50,874 bases of DNA. Origin: Oscillospiraceae bacterium. GTDB taxonomy: Bacteria > Bacillota > Clostridia > Oscillospirales > Ruminococcaceae. The stretch spans positions 1 to 50,874 of the forward strand of contig WQYC01000018.1 in assembly GCA_009781425.1 (NCBI GenBank), given 5' to 3'. Positions 1 through 8,822 of the stretch are shown here, one piece after another. Below the pieces are notes generated by a model. It searched no databases and was not told the origin of the DNA. It worked only from the letters and a program-made list of their open reading frames with translations. The translations under genes and the position numbers were made by a program. Numbering within the stretch: position 1 is the first letter of the stretch; the number at the start of each line of letters is the position of its first letter.

Positions 1-1
1 C

Positions 2-403
2 CAATTCGGCGACCGCCCGCTACTCCGCGCTTTTCACTTTTTCGAGGAGAACAACCGTGTTGATAAGCTGATTCACGCGCTTGAACACAGCGATTTCGAG
101 AGCTTTTTGAAGTACATAAACGAATCGGGCGGCAGCTCGTTCAAGTTTTTGCAAAACATTTACACCTCGGGCGAGGTCAAGCACCAATCGCTCGCTGTCG
201 CGCTCAACGCCGCGGAATACGCGCTCGGCGGAAAAGGTGCCTGCCGCGTTCACGGCGGGGGCTTCGCAGGGACGGTTCAGGCGTTCGTCCCGCACGAAAT
301 GCTGAAGGTTTTCAAGTTTAACCTTGAAAGAATCTTCGGAGTGGGCTCATGCTATGTGCTGAGCGTGAGAGAGCACGGGTGCACGGAGGTTACGTTAGAT
401 TGA
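2..403 (+). CDS. galK: Galactokinase, C-terminal part (5' end outside window)
   Basis: The last 133 codons of galactokinase, the cytoplasmic GHMP-family kinase that makes galactose-1-phosphate in the Leloir pathway. Seen: the frame is open from base 2; a RAFHFFEENNRV stretch near the truncated start matches the conserved helix before the GHMP C-terminal domain; HGGGFAGTVQAF near the end is the glycine-rich C-terminal GHMP motif of galactokinases. The sugar- and ATP-binding N-terminal half is not visible, so activity cannot be judged. The stop codon TGA shares its last base with the ATG of the following lipoprotein gene, so the two are probably cotranscribed and translationally coupled. No other Leloir gene is in the window. 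Confidence 0.9.
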   Translation, partial: QFGDRPLLRAFHFFEENNRVDKLIHALEHSDFESFLKYINESGGSSFKFLQNIYTSGEVKHQSLAVALNAAEYALGGKGACRVHGGGFAGTVQAFVPHEMLKVFKFNLERIFGVGSCYVLSVREHGCTEVTLD

Positions 404-1317
404 TGAAAAAGCTTGTTTTAATCGCTTTTACGCTGATATTATTTGCTTCGTGCGCGGCAGAGCCGCTGAGCGAAACTCTTGAAATCAACTATAGAGCTGT
501 ACAGCCTCGTGATTTTGAACTGCCGAGCAGAACCGCAGAAGAACTTGAGAGTATATCAGACGAAGAAATGATTGCGATTGCTCTTGAGCTTCACAGCGAT
601 TTTGTTCTTCCTGAGCATCATACGTTCGACGATTTCGGCGTGCCTTTAAAAGAAGGCAGAGGTTGGCCTTATGGTGAACAGGAAGAGTGGGGAATAATGC
701 ATTATTCTGCCGCTTCGCGGGAGGAAGTCGAACAAAGTATAATCGACCAACTCGTCAGACATGATGACGAAAACGTCAGCATTGAATACAGCTTTGAATA
801 TATCGGCGAGAACGATTATTACTACGCTTTTCGCTCGGAATCTATACAAGAAGTCACCGAGGAATATTCCGAGTTATTAGGCTGGAACGGCATAACGCGG
901 TCAATTGATTTACAACGCATAATAGTGTTTAAATCAGACGTAGTGCGGCGCGGCGGGTTTAGAAGTATACAGTGTCCTGTGGGAGATTGTATTTGCGATT
1001 ATTGCGAGCCGTATTATTCATATTTTCCGCAGGAATCGCTTAATTTTGAAACAGTTTTGCATATTTTAGACTTGGAAACATTCACCCCCGGTAGTTACGG
1101 AACGGTTATACACAGGGAGTTCGCAGAAACTGACAGCAAATTTGTTTATACTTATTATCGGGTCGCTGTAGTTTGGCACCCGGGCGTAGGTCCGGAGTAT
1201 GCTTACATGGAGGTAGTTAATATTTATGTAGATAAAAACACCGGAAACTTCGGGCATTATACGGATAATTATGCTTACAGGCAGGTAAAAGGTGTCGGGA
1301 TTCCGCCTTTTAATTAA
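403..1317 (+). CDS. Putative lipoprotein of unknown function
   Basis: 304 residues, not recognised as any known family. The start at 403 is preferred over an in-frame upstream ATG at 349 because it follows a GGAGGT ribosome site at 385-390 and gives a proper lipoprotein signal peptide: two Lys, a hydrophobic core, then the lipobox FASC with Cys17. The mature part is acidic and rich in aromatic residues. A compact cysteine cluster, CPVGDCICDYC, lies about two thirds along and could hold a metal or form disulfides. The protein is presumably tethered to the outer face of the membrane. It starts on the stop codon of galK. Base composition is more AT-rich than galK. Function unknown. Confidence 0.75.
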   Translation: MKKLVLIAFTLILFASCAAEPLSETLEINYRAVQPRDFELPSRTAEELESISDEEMIAIALELHSDFVLPEHHTFDDFGVPLKEGRGWPYGEQEEWGIMHYSAASREEVEQSIIDQLVRHDDENVSIEYSFEYIGENDYYYAFRSESIQEVTEEYSELLGWNGITRSIDLQRIIVFKSDVVRRGGFRSIQCPVGDCICDYCEPYYSYFPQESLNFETVLHILDLETFTPGSYGTVIHREFAETDSKFVYTYYRVAVVWHPGVGPEYAYMEVVNIYVDKNTGNFGHYTDNYAYRQVKGVGIPPFN

Positions 1318-1341
1318 TTTTGAAATATTTTCAAAAAACAC

Positions 1342-1370
1342 TTGCATTTTAGAAAAATTTGTGATAAAAT
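1342..1370 (+). promoter_or_regulatory. Sigma-70 promoter for rplS operon
   Basis: TTGCAT at 1342-1347, 17-base spacer, TAAAAT at 1365-1370 with a TG just upstream of the -10. It sits after the lipoprotein stop codon and ahead of the structured rplS leader, so it most likely drives rplS-lepB-rbgA-rnhB-yraN. Confidence 0.75.
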
Positions 1371-1375
1371 ATTAA

Positions 1376-1475
1376 GGTGCGCCTATGACTATTCACTGTG
1401 TGAATAGTCGGGAGCGCAATGTAGACGGTCCTCTGCCAAGCGCTAATCTTGTTTCTTTTTCTGAAAAGAAACAAG
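1376..1475 (+). ncRNA. Structured rplS 5' leader (candidate L19 autoregulatory leader)
   Basis: The 140-base untranslated region holds two strong hairpins. Hairpin 1 has an outer stem TGCGC (1378-1382) with GCGCA (1414-1418) and a perfect inner 10-bp stem GACTATTCAC/GTGAATAGTC (1387-1409) with a 3-base loop. Hairpin 2 is a perfect 12-bp stem CTTGTTTCTTTT/AAAAGAAACAAG around TCTG (1448-1475). Autoregulatory leaders that bind L19 are known upstream of rplS in Firmicutes, so this is a candidate by position and structure; a match to that RNA family was not computed. Hairpin 2 lacks a U-tract, so it does not look like a simple terminator. Confidence 0.55.
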
Positions 1476-1511
1476 GCATGAACGTCTTTAAAACGAAAGG
1501 AATTACTAAAA

Positions 1512-1856
1512 ATGGACGCATTAAAATTAATAGCGCAGGACAGCATTAAAGAGAGCCCGTCTGCTTTCAACATAGGCGACACGGTTCGGGTGCACGTCCG
1601 CATACAGGACGGAAACAAGTCCAGAATCCAAATGTTTGAGGGAATCTGCATCGCCAAGAAGCACGGCGGCGTAAGCGAGACCTTTACGGTTCGCAGAGTC
1701 GCGCACGGCGTAGGCGTAGAAAGAGTTTTCCCGGTTCACTCGCCGTCAGTAGACAAGGTTGAGGTTGTGCGCGCGGGTAAAGTCCGCAGAGCCAAGCTGT
1801 ACTATCTGCGCGGAAAAGTCGGTAAAGCCGCTAAGGTTAAATCGAAATTTAATTAA
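1512..1856 (+). CDS. rplS: 50S ribosomal protein L19
   Basis: 114 residues, normal length for L19, which sits at the 30S-50S interface. Recognised by the conserved stretches [42 protein letters not shown] and the C-terminal [19 protein letters not shown] at 1512 follows AAAGG at 1496-1500. First gene after the promoter at 1342-1370 and a structured leader, and head of a run with lepB, rbgA, rnhB and yraN, an order common in Firmicutes that links ribosome assembly with protein export. Confidence 0.97.
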   Translation: MDALKLIAQDSIKESPSAFNIGDTVRVHVRIQDGNKSRIQMFEGICIAKKHGGVSETFTVRRVAHGVGVERVFPVHSPSVDKVEVVRAGKVRRAKLYYLRGKVGKAAKVKSKFN

Positions 1857-1864
1857 AAGCCTTT

Positions 1865-1898
1865 GTAGGGCGGATTGCACACTTGTGCGAATTCGCCC
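1865..1898 (+). repeat. GTAGGG-type hairpin between rplS and lepB
   Basis: GTAGGG followed by a long hairpin: left arm from GGGCGG at 1868, inner stem GCACA-CT-TGTGC, right arm ending CGCCC at 1898, with one bulged base. It is followed by GCTTTT, so it might also act as a weak attenuator after rplS. It belongs to a set of five similar elements in this window, all pointing toward the next gene. Confidence 0.6.
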
Positions 1899-1920
1899 GC
1901 TTTTAAATCAGGAGAGCATT

Positions 1921-2505
1921 ATGAAGAAAAAAGTGCTGAATGAGTTTTATGAATGGACGGAAAGCATACTTTTCGCCCTTATTATGGTGATTGTTATTTT
2001 AACCTTCATCATAAGAGGGACGCGGGTTGACGGGGATTCCATGCTGCCAACGCTTGAGGACTCGCAGTTTCTGACGATTTCGCACCTTTACACCGAGCTT
2101 CGGCACGGTGATATTGTGGTGGTTTTCGCAAAAGATATAGACGGCACTAATTCAAACGGCAGAAACGTCATAAAACGCGTTATCGGCTTACCCGGAGACA
2201 CGGTCAGAATCGACACTGCGGCAGGCTTGGTTTACCGCAACGGCGAAGCACTGCCTGTTGAGTTCCGAGACGGCTTGGTATATGAAAATAATTACACAAT
2301 CAGCGACACGACAAGGACGCGCTTCGATATACCGGAGGGCGTGGATTGGCTTGTCCCCGAGAATCATGTGTTCGTAATGGGCGACAACCGCAATTATTCA
2401 AAGGACAGCCGAAGCGGCGATGTCGGCATGATTGACATGAATTACGTAATCGGCAGGGTTATTTTCAGAGTAACGCCGTTCAGCGAGCTCGGACGGGTGG
2501 TTTAA
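1921..2505 (+). CDS. lepB: Type I signal peptidase
   Basis: 194 residues, the usual size for Gram-positive signal peptidase I, which cleaves signal peptides from Sec/Tat substrates at the outer face of the membrane. One N-terminal transmembrane helix (about residues 15-31) is followed by the box with the catalytic Ser40 (GDSMLPT), catalytic Lys85 in VIKRVIGLPGD, and the conserved GDNRNYSKDSR near the C-terminus. ATG at 1921 follows AGGAGAGCATT; longer in-frame starts would run back into rplS and are rejected. Stop is 4 bases before rbgA. It could process the secreted proteins of this window that lack a lipobox, such as the dockerin protein. Confidence 0.95.
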   Translation: MKKKVLNEFYEWTESILFALIMVIVILTFIIRGTRVDGDSMLPTLEDSQFLTISHLYTELRHGDIVVVFAKDIDGTNSNGRNVIKRVIGLPGDTVRIDTAAGLVYRNGEALPVEFRDGLVYENNYTISDTTRTRFDIPEGVDWLVPENHVFVMGDNRNYSKDSRSGDVGMIDMNYVIGRVIFRVTPFSELGRVV

Positions 2506-2509
2506 GCTG

Positions 2510-3319
2510 ATGAATATTCAATGGTATCCCGGGCACATGACCAAAACCCGCCGAATGATAGAAGCGGACATAAAGCTCGTGGACGCGGTCGCGGAAATAG
2601 TAGACGCGCGCTGTCCCGAAGCGAGCAGGAATCCTATTCTTGACGAGCTGATTCGGGACAAGCCGCGGGTAATTATACTTAATAAAAGCGATTACGCCGA
2701 TGAAAATGCAACAAAGGACTGGAAAAGCTTCTACGAAGGCAAGGGCGCGGCAGTATTAATCTGCGATTGCCGAAGCGGCAAGGGCGTAAATTATTTCGTG
2801 CCGCTGCTCAAAAAGAAGCTTTCGCATATAATCGAAAAACGCCGCGCACGCGGCATGACAGGCTTATCTCTGCGGGTTATGGTGGTGGGAATCCCGAACG
2901 TCGGGAAGTCTTCCTTCATTAATCGTATGGCGAATTCCCGCAAGGTCAAGGTCGCCGACAAGCCGGGCGTTACCCGCGGAAAGCAGTGGGTTACGATTGA
3001 TAAGGAAATTGAGCTTTTGGACACGCCGGGGATTCTTTGGCATAAGTTCGACGACCCCGATGTAGCGAAGAAATTAGCCTTCACTGGCGCAGTTAAAGAC
3101 GAAGTCATGGACAGCGTTGAGCTTGCGCTTGAGTTCATTTCATTGCACCCCGACGCACTAAAAGAAAGATTTAACGCGAAAACCTTGGAAGAGATTGCAA
3201 TTAACAGAAAAATGCTCGCTTCGGGCGGCGTACCCGATATTGAAAGAGCGGCGATTGCTTTGATTGACGAGTTCCGCGCAGGAAAATTAGGGAGAATTAC
3301 ACTTGAACAGCCTTTATGA
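2510..3319 (+). CDS. rbgA: Ribosome biogenesis GTPase RbgA (YlqF)
   Basis: 269 residues. A circularly permuted GTPase needed late in 50S subunit assembly. Motif order shows the permutation: G4 NKSD at 58-61, then G1 GIPNVGKSS at 127-135, then G3 DTPG at 171-174. N-terminal [13 protein letters not shown] is characteristic of the family. The C-terminal helical domain (about 190-269) would contact rRNA. Starts 4 bases after lepB and overlaps the TTG start of rnhB by 17 bases. Position after rplS fits its role in 50S maturation. Confidence 0.95.
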   Translation: MNIQWYPGHMTKTRRMIEADIKLVDAVAEIVDARCPEASRNPILDELIRDKPRVIILNKSDYADENATKDWKSFYEGKGAAVLICDCRSGKGVNYFVPLLKKKLSHIIEKRRARGMTGLSLRVMVVGIPNVGKSSFINRMANSRKVKVADKPGVTRGKQWVTIDKEIELLDTPGILWHKFDDPDVAKKLAFTGAVKDEVMDSVELALEFISLHPDALKERFNAKTLEEIAINRKMLASGGVPDIERAAIALIDEFRAGKLGRITLEQPL

Positions 3320-3899
3320 TTTTGACAATGAAAAACGCGTTCAGCACGGGATTATCTGCGGTGTTGACGAAGCGGGACGAGGTCCCTTGGCGGGCGCAGT
3401 CTTCGCGGCGGCGGTGATTCTGCCTGCGGATATAATTATAGAAGGCTTAGACGATTCCAAGAAGCTGACCGAGAAAAAGCGCGAGAAATTATACAGCGAA
3501 ATCATCGAAAAAGCTACTGCCTACGCGATTGCACAGGCAAGCGTGCAGGAAATAGAAGAGTTAAATATTTTACAAGCCGCAATGCTCGCGATGAAGCGTG
3601 CGGTGGAAGCTTTACATACCAAGCCCGACTACGCGCTGATTGACGGCGATAAAACGCCGCAAATCGCAGTTCCCTGCGAGGCGGTAATTAAAGGTGACGC
3701 GACCTCTGCGAGTATCGCGGCGGCTTCAATTTTAGCGAAGGTCTCCCGTGACCGCGAAATGCTAAAGCTTGCGGAATTATACCCGCAGTACAGCTTTGAG
3801 AAGCACAAGGGCTACGGCACAAAGTTGCACTATGAGGCGTTACAGGAACACGGAATTTCTGAAATCCACAGAAAGAGCTTTTTGAAGAAAATATTATGA
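3303..3899 (+). CDS. rnhB: Ribonuclease HII
   Basis: 198 residues, usual length. Cleaves the RNA strand of RNA-DNA hybrids and starts removal of ribonucleotides misincorporated in DNA. Seen: [12 protein letters not shown] with the metal-binding pair Asp22-Glu23, the ALIDGDK region with a further acidic residue, [20 protein letters not shown], and the late [10 protein letters not shown] motif. The start is TTG at 3303, preceded by AGGGAG; no in-frame ATG exists before the conserved DEAGRG block. The gene overlaps the end of rbgA and ends in an ATGA overlap with yraN, so translation is coupled along the operon. Confidence 0.94.
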   Translation: MNSLYDFDNEKRVQHGIICGVDEAGRGPLAGAVFAAAVILPADIIIEGLDDSKKLTEKKREKLYSEIIEKATAYAIAQASVQEIEELNILQAAMLAMKRAVEALHTKPDYALIDGDKTPQIAVPCEAVIKGDATSASIAAASILAKVSRDREMLKLAELYPQYSFEKHKGYGTKLHYEALQEHGISEIHRKSFLKKIL

Positions 3900-4288
3900 C
3901 AGAAAAAAGAATCAGAGGCGATTTCGGCGAGGAAAAAGCCTGTTTATACCTCGAAAATAAAGGCTATAATATAATCGCGCGGAATTTCAGCACGAAAACA
4001 GGCGAGATTGATATTATCGCTGAGAACAGCGAGCGGCTGACGTTCGTTGAGGTTAAAACCCGCAAGCTTCTCGGCATGGGGCGTCCGAGCGACGCGGTGA
4101 ATAAAGCAAAGCAGAGCAGAATTATTAAAACCGCGCAGATTTATCTGCTTCGCAATCCCTGCGAAAAATTCATCGGCTTTGATATAATTGAGGTGACTGT
4201 CACGGACAGCATAAACCCCGATACAGTCGAAATCAATCACTTTGAAGACGCGTTTGACGCGAGCGGCGGGAGAGTTTTATTTGTTTGA
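3896..4288 (+). CDS. yraN: YraN/UPF0102 endonuclease-like protein
   Basis: 130 residues. Nuclease-like fold family often found beside rnhB; its cellular role is not settled. Seen: the N-terminal [17 protein letters not shown] block, then TGEIDIIAE and FVEVKTRK, the (D/E)-x-K style core of the PD-(D/E)XK superfamily, followed by [18 protein letters not shown]. Starts inside the rnhB stop (ATGA). Likely last gene of the rplS operon: the next gene has a very different base composition. Confidence 0.9.
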   Translation: MTEKRIRGDFGEEKACLYLENKGYNIIARNFSTKTGEIDIIAENSERLTFVEVKTRKLLGMGRPSDAVNKAKQSRIIKTAQIYLLRNPCEKFIGFDIIEVTVTDSINPDTVEINHFEDAFDASGGRVLFV

Positions 4289-4327
4289 TAGTATTTATAT
4301 AATGTGAACCTTCAAGGGGGAGAATAA

Positions 4328-5254
4328 TTGAAAGCTATAGAGTATATTGAAATTAATAATACAAAACTCTGCGTATCTATCCGCACGAATAAACTTAAAA
4401 GCCCGATACTTTTATACTTGCACGGCGGACCCGGAGATGCCGCTTTGCCATTAGTTGCAAAATATAATAAAGACTTAGAAAATATTTTTACAGTTGTAAC
4501 ATTGGAACAACGTGGTGCGGGAAAGTCATATTATCCTTTTACCGAAAATGAAAATGTAGAGATTGACACTTTTGTAGAGGATGTATATGTTTTATCAACA
4601 GAATTATTAAAGCGTTATAATCAAGAAAAGTTGTATTTAATCGGTCATTCTTGGGGGAGCGTGCTGGGAATTAAGTTCATAAAACGCTATCCTAACATAG
4701 TTCATGCTTATGTTGGGTGCGGTCAAGTTGTGAACATGAAAAAATCATCACAGATAGCTTATGATTTTGTATTGCAAAAGAACACAGAAAGTAAAAACAA
4801 TAAGATTATTGCAAAACTAAAAACTATTGATTGTTCATATAAACAAGAATCGTGGTTAAATGATTTACTGTTTGTGACGGGTCAGGTTGTTAAATATAAA
4901 GCCTCATTATATGGAAAAACTAATTATAATAGATTCATAATTGATTTTTTATTTTCTTCTGATTATAACTTGAAAGACTTGATTAACAGGCAAAAAGGGT
5001 CATTGCAATCAATAAAATACATATGGCAAGAATTAATGAATGTTAATTTTGAAAATATTACAGAGTTTGAAGTACCTGTAATTTTTGTTCAAGGCAGGGG
5101 TGATTATCACGTTTCGTCTGTTCTTGTTAATGATTATTTTCAAAATATAGAAAGCGAGAAACATTTTTATTGGTTTGAAAAATCTTGTCATTTCCCACAA
5201 TGGAGCGAGCCAAAGCGATTTTATGAAGTCATGGAATCAATACTCACATTATAA
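4328..5254 (+). CDS. Alpha/beta hydrolase, proline iminopeptidase-like
   Basis: 308 residues. Seen: oxyanion-hole motif LHGGPGD (HGGPG at 32-36), EQRGAGKS, and the nucleophile elbow GHSWGS with Ser108; a late VQGRGDYHV supplies the acid and SCHFPQW the His. HGGPG plus GHSWGS is typical of the prolyl iminopeptidase branch of alpha/beta hydrolases; the natural substrate cannot be read from sequence. The start is TTG at 4328 with an AAGGGGG ribosome site just before. A TATAAT lies at 4298-4303 but without a good -35. The gene is far more AT-rich than the flanking housekeeping genes, a sign of horizontal acquisition. No signal peptide, so cytoplasmic. Confidence 0.85.
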   Translation: MKAIEYIEINNTKLCVSIRTNKLKSPILLYLHGGPGDAALPLVAKYNKDLENIFTVVTLEQRGAGKSYYPFTENENVEIDTFVEDVYVLSTELLKRYNQEKLYLIGHSWGSVLGIKFIKRYPNIVHAYVGCGQVVNMKKSSQIAYDFVLQKNTESKNNKIIAKLKTIDCSYKQESWLNDLLFVTGQVVKYKASLYGKTNYNRFIIDFLFSSDYNLKDLINRQKGSLQSIKYIWQELMNVNFENITEFEVPVIFVQGRGDYHVSSVLVNDYFQNIESEKHFYWFEKSCHFPQWSEPKRFYEVMESILTL

Positions 5255-5272
5255 GCAAATTATGAGGTAGCT

Positions 5273-6769
5273 ATGAATTACAACAGCACGCGGAATTCCG
5301 CTATAAAAGTACGCTCTGCCGAGGCAATTATCAAGGGCTTATCGGACGAGGGCGGCTTGTTCGTGCCGGAAAGTATCCCAAAATTCTCGGCGAGCGACAT
5401 GAAATATATCGGCAAAATGAACTACGCAGAGCGGGCGCAGTTAGTGCTTAAAAAGTTCTTGACAGACTTCACGGACGATGAGCTTAAAAGCGCGGCGCAA
5501 GCGGCTTATTCTGATAATTTCGCTGTCGAAAATGCCACGCAGTTGTCGCAGTTGTACCCCGATTGCTACGTGCTTGAGCTGTTCCACGGGCCTACCTGCG
5601 CGTTTAAAGACATGGCGTTGCAGTTATTGCCGCACTTAATGACGATTTCTGCGAAGAAAACCGAGCTTGCGGCAGGCAAGCAAATCGCGATTCTTACAGC
5701 AACCTCGGGCGATACGGGCAAAGCCGCGCTTGAGGGCTTTAAAGACATTGAAAACACAAGCGTGACGGTGTTTTATCCCGAGGACGGCGTAAGCGAAATG
5801 CAAAAACGGCAGATGACTACGCAGGAGGGTGCAAACGTGCGTGTTTGTGCGGTTCGCGGCAACTTCGACGACTGCCAAACGGGTGTGAAGGAAATTTTCA
5901 CAGACGTGGAATTAATCGCGCAATTGTCTGCAAAAAACATGATTTTTTCGAGCGCGAATTCAATCAACTGGGGGCGGCTTGTCCCGCAGATTATCTATTA
6001 CGTTTCTGCGTATGCCGACCTGCTTGAAGCGGGCGAAATCGAGCAGGGTGAAAGCGTGAATATCTGCGTGCCGACGGGTAATTTCGGGAATATTCTTGCG
6101 GCGTATTACGCGCGCGAAATGGGGCTTCCGATAGGCAGATTAATCTGCGCGTCGAACGCCAACAACGTCCTCACCGACTGCATAAACACGGGCGTTTACG
6201 ATAGGAACAGAGAGCTTATTCTGACGGCTTCGCCGTCGATGGATATACTCATTTCAAGCAATTTCGAGCGACTGCTTTATCATCTTTCTGACCGCGACGA
6301 CAGCGTTATAAACGCGCTGTTCACCGACTTAAAAGAGAAGGGCAAGTATACACTTCCGAGCGGAATTAAAGAAAAACTCAGCGAATTATTTTACGGTGGC
6401 TGGTGCGATGAAGCCGAGACCGAGCGTACTATAAAAAAAGTTTTCGACGAGTTCGGCTACCTCACAGACCCGCACACGGCGGTCGCTTACAAGATTTACG
6501 ACGATTATAAAAATGCAACCGGCGATACTTCAAAGACGATTATAACCGCAACTGCGAGCCCTTATAAATTTTGCGCGGCTGTTCACAAGGCACTTGGCGG
6601 AACGCCAGAAACTGACGAATTCGCAACCGCACGAAAGCTTGAAGAACTGACAAAAACAGAAATGCCCGCGCCTTTATCGCGAACAGAAAGCCTGCCTGTC
6701 AGATTCACGGACTCGGTTGAAAAAAGCGAGATGAAGCGCGCAGTTTCCGACGTTGCAAGTTCGCTGTGA
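5273..6769 (+). CDS. thrC: Threonine synthase
   Basis: 498 residues, the long class of threonine synthase. PLP enzyme converting O-phosphohomoserine to threonine. Seen: the N-terminal YNSTRN and LSDEGGLFVPE, the PLP lysine Lys112 in FHGPTCAFKDMALQ, TATSGDTGKAALEGF and the glycine-rich phosphate site CVPTGNFGNILAAYYA. ATG at 5273 follows TGAGGTAGCT. The end overlaps the GTG start of the metallophosphoesterase by four bases. No hom or thrB is adjacent. Confidence 0.95.
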   Translation: MNYNSTRNSAIKVRSAEAIIKGLSDEGGLFVPESIPKFSASDMKYIGKMNYAERAQLVLKKFLTDFTDDELKSAAQAAYSDNFAVENATQLSQLYPDCYVLELFHGPTCAFKDMALQLLPHLMTISAKKTELAAGKQIAILTATSGDTGKAALEGFKDIENTSVTVFYPEDGVSEMQKRQMTTQEGANVRVCAVRGNFDDCQTGVKEIFTDVELIAQLSAKNMIFSSANSINWGRLVPQIIYYVSAYADLLEAGEIEQGESVNICVPTGNFGNILAAYYAREMGLPIGRLICASNANNVLTDCINTGVYDRNRELILTASPSMDILISSNFERLLYHLSDRDDSVINALFTDLKEKGKYTLPSGIKEKLSELFYGGWCDEAETERTIKKVFDEFGYLTDPHTAVAYKIYDDYKNATGDTSKTIITATASPYKFCAAVHKALGGTPETDEFATARKLEELTKTEMPAPLSRTESLPVRFTDSVEKSEMKRAVSDVASSL

Positions 6770-7440
6770 GCCTGTTCGCAATCGCAGATTTGCACCTGTC
6801 GCTTGGCGGCTCAAAGCCCATGAACATCTTCAAGGGCTGGGAAAATCATACTGAACGGCTTCGTGAAAACTGGAACAAGGCTGTCGGCGCGGAAGACACC
6901 GTCGTAATCGCGGGGGATATTTCGTGGGGGAAAAACCTTGAAAACGCGCTTCCCGACCTCGAATTCATAAACAGCGAGCTCAGTGGCAAAAAAATAATCC
7001 TCAAAGGCAACCATGATTACTGGTGGACGTCGCTGTCGAAGCTGAACGCCTTGAAGCTTGAAAACATCAGCTTTTTGCACAGAAATGCGTTTCTTGTTGA
7101 TAACATCGCTGTCTGCGGGACTCGCGGGTGGTTTAACGAGGAAGATGAAAAACACTGCGAAAAATTGCAAAAGCGTGAAGAGCTGCGGCTTGAAGCCTCT
7201 GTGAAGCACGCGGCTGAAACAGGCGTAGAACCCGTTGCTTTCCTGCATTATCCACCGATTTACGGCGGGTTCGAGAATTATAATTTCATAGACGTGCTTC
7301 AAAGATACGGCGTAAAACGCTGTTACTACGGGCATTTGCACGGCTCTGCACATAAAAACGCGGCTTCGGGAATACGCTACGGCATAGATTTTACCTTAAT
7401 TTCAGCGGATTTTGTCGGATTTACACCTGTTCGCATATAA
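6766..7440 (+). CDS. Metallophosphoesterase
   Basis: 224 residues. Calcineurin-like phosphoesterase with the full dimetal motif set: ADLHLS (Asp8, His10), VVIAGDISWG, LKGNHDYWW, a late LHYPPIYG and GHLHG. It resembles the small predicted phosphohydrolases of COG1768; the substrate is unknown. The GTG start sits in the four-base overlap with the thrC stop (GTGA), implying coupled translation with thrC, a partnership whose purpose is not obvious. No signal peptide. Confidence 0.88.
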   Translation: MSLFAIADLHLSLGGSKPMNIFKGWENHTERLRENWNKAVGAEDTVVIAGDISWGKNLENALPDLEFINSELSGKKIILKGNHDYWWTSLSKLNALKLENISFLHRNAFLVDNIAVCGTRGWFNEEDEKHCEKLQKREELRLEASVKHAAETGVEPVAFLHYPPIYGGFENYNFIDVLQRYGVKRCYYGHLHGSAHKNAASGIRYGIDFTLISADFVGFTPVRI

Positions 7441-7456
7441 AATTAATAAAAAACAC

Positions 7457-7485
7457 TGGAAATTTTTGTTTCTTTGTGCTATAAT
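7457..7485 (+). promoter_or_regulatory. Promoter for tig-clpP-clpX
   Basis: Extended -10 TGCTATAAT with TATAAT at 7480-7485; the -35 is weak (TGGAAA at 7457-7462, 17-base spacer). The same TGTGC-TATAAT arrangement recurs at the rpsO promoter. No CIRCE or CtsR-type repeat was seen near it. Confidence 0.6.
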
Positions 7486-7518
7486 TAAAAAAGATATTAA
7501 AAGAGAGGGTTTAAAGCA

Positions 7519-8799
7519 ATGGAAATTACAAAAAACAACAAAACAAATAACGCAGTTGAGGTGGAATTCAAGGTCAGCCCTGACGAATTCGAGCAGGCGC
7601 TTGAAAAAACTTATCAAAAACAGAAAAACAGCATAAGTATTCCCGGCTTCAGAAAAGGGAAAGCCACTCGCAAAATGGTTGAAAAGCAGTACGGCGAGAA
7701 TGTTTTTTATGAAGAAGCGATTAACAATCTGTACAAAAAAGTAATCACAGAGGTTATCGACGAGCTTGACTTAGACGTGGTTGACGTGCCTGAAACCGAG
7801 GTCGTTTCGGTTGAAAGAGACGCAGGCATTGAGTTTAAGGTTGTTTTCACCGTGAAACCCGCGGTTTCAATCAAGGACTACTTAGGCGTTGAGGTTGATT
7901 ATAAGGTCGCGGAGGTTAGCGACGACGATATTGCAGGAAAACTCAAAGAAATGCAGCTTCGCGGTGCGCGGATTATCGACGTTGAAGACCGCAGTGCGGA
8001 AATGGGCGACACTGTTACGTTTGATTTCAAGGGCTTCTGCAACGGCGAAGCGTTCAAAGGCGGCGAAGCCGAGAACTTCAACCTTGAGCTCGGAAGCGGA
8101 AGATTCATTCCCGGGTTTGAAGAACAGATTTGCGGCAAGAATATAGGTGAAGACTTCGACGTGAATGTAACCTTCCCCGAAGAATATCAGGCGGCGGAGC
8201 TCGCAGGCAAGGACGCAATATTCAAGTGCAAAATTAACGGCATTAAAGGCAGAGAAACTGTTGAATTAGACGACGAATTCGCAAAGGACGTAAGCGAATT
8301 TGATACGCTTGACGAGCTTAAAGCAGACGTGAAAAGCAAGCTTGCGGAAGAAAACGTAAAAGCCGCTGACTTGGATTTTGAGAGCGCGCTTTCAGAAAAG
8401 CTGATTGAGCTTGTTGAAGCGGATATTCCGCCGGCAATGTACGAAAACCGCATTGACGACATGGTTCGCGACTGGGAATTCAAGAACCAGCAGCAGGGCA
8501 TGAACGTGCAGATGTACCTGCAGTACTCAAACCAGAGCATGGAGCAGTTCAGAGATATGTTCCGTGAAATGGCAGAAAAGCAGGTTAAAATGCGGCTTGC
8601 GCTTGAAACGATTTCTGACCTCGAAAAGATTGAGGTTGAAGACGAGAGAGTCGAAGAGGAATTCCAAAAGCTTTCCGAGTTCTATAGAATGCCGATGGAT
8701 AAGGTCAAGGAGCTGATTGAAACCAAGTCGCTGACCCGTGACCTCAAGGCTGAAAAAGCAATGGAACTCGTCAAAGAGAAAGCAAAGAAAATAACGTAA
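7519..8799 (+). CDS. tig: Trigger factor, ribosome-associated chaperone
   Basis: 426 residues, typical length. Binds L23 at the tunnel exit and holds nascent chains. Seen: ribosome-binding signature GFRKGK at 43-48, an FKBP-type peptidyl-prolyl isomerase domain around 160-245 ([27 protein letters not shown]), and a long helical C-terminal chaperone domain. ATG at 7519 follows GAGAGGG. It heads a tig-clpP-clpX cluster, an order widely conserved in bacteria. Confidence 0.96.
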   Translation: MEITKNNKTNNAVEVEFKVSPDEFEQALEKTYQKQKNSISIPGFRKGKATRKMVEKQYGENVFYEEAINNLYKKVITEVIDELDLDVVDVPETEVVSVERDAGIEFKVVFTVKPAVSIKDYLGVEVDYKVAEVSDDDIAGKLKEMQLRGARIIDVEDRSAEMGDTVTFDFKGFCNGEAFKGGEAENFNLELGSGRFIPGFEEQICGKNIGEDFDVNVTFPEEYQAAELAGKDAIFKCKINGIKGRETVELDDEFAKDVSEFDTLDELKADVKSKLAEENVKAADLDFESALSEKLIELVEADIPPAMYENRIDDMVRDWEFKNQQQGMNVQMYLQYSNQSMEQFRDMFREMAEKQVKMRLALETISDLEKIEVEDERVEEEFQKLSEFYRMPMDKVKELIETKSLTRDLKAEKAMELVKEKAKKIT

Positions 8800-8822
8800 T
8801 ACAAAAACAAGGAGACGTAAAA

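Noticed and set aside
1318-1336. TTTTGAAA-TAT-TTTCAAAA hairpin after the lipoprotein gene
   Set aside because: The stem is almost all A/T and too weak to be called a terminator with confidence.
4298-4303. TATAAT before the alpha/beta hydrolase as a promoter
   Set aside because: No acceptable -35 hexamer at 16-18 bases; left as a note in the gene entry.
6811-7353. 180-codon open frame antisense to the metallophosphoesterase
   Set aside because: No ribosome site or family resemblance; the sense strand has a complete metallophosphoesterase motif set.
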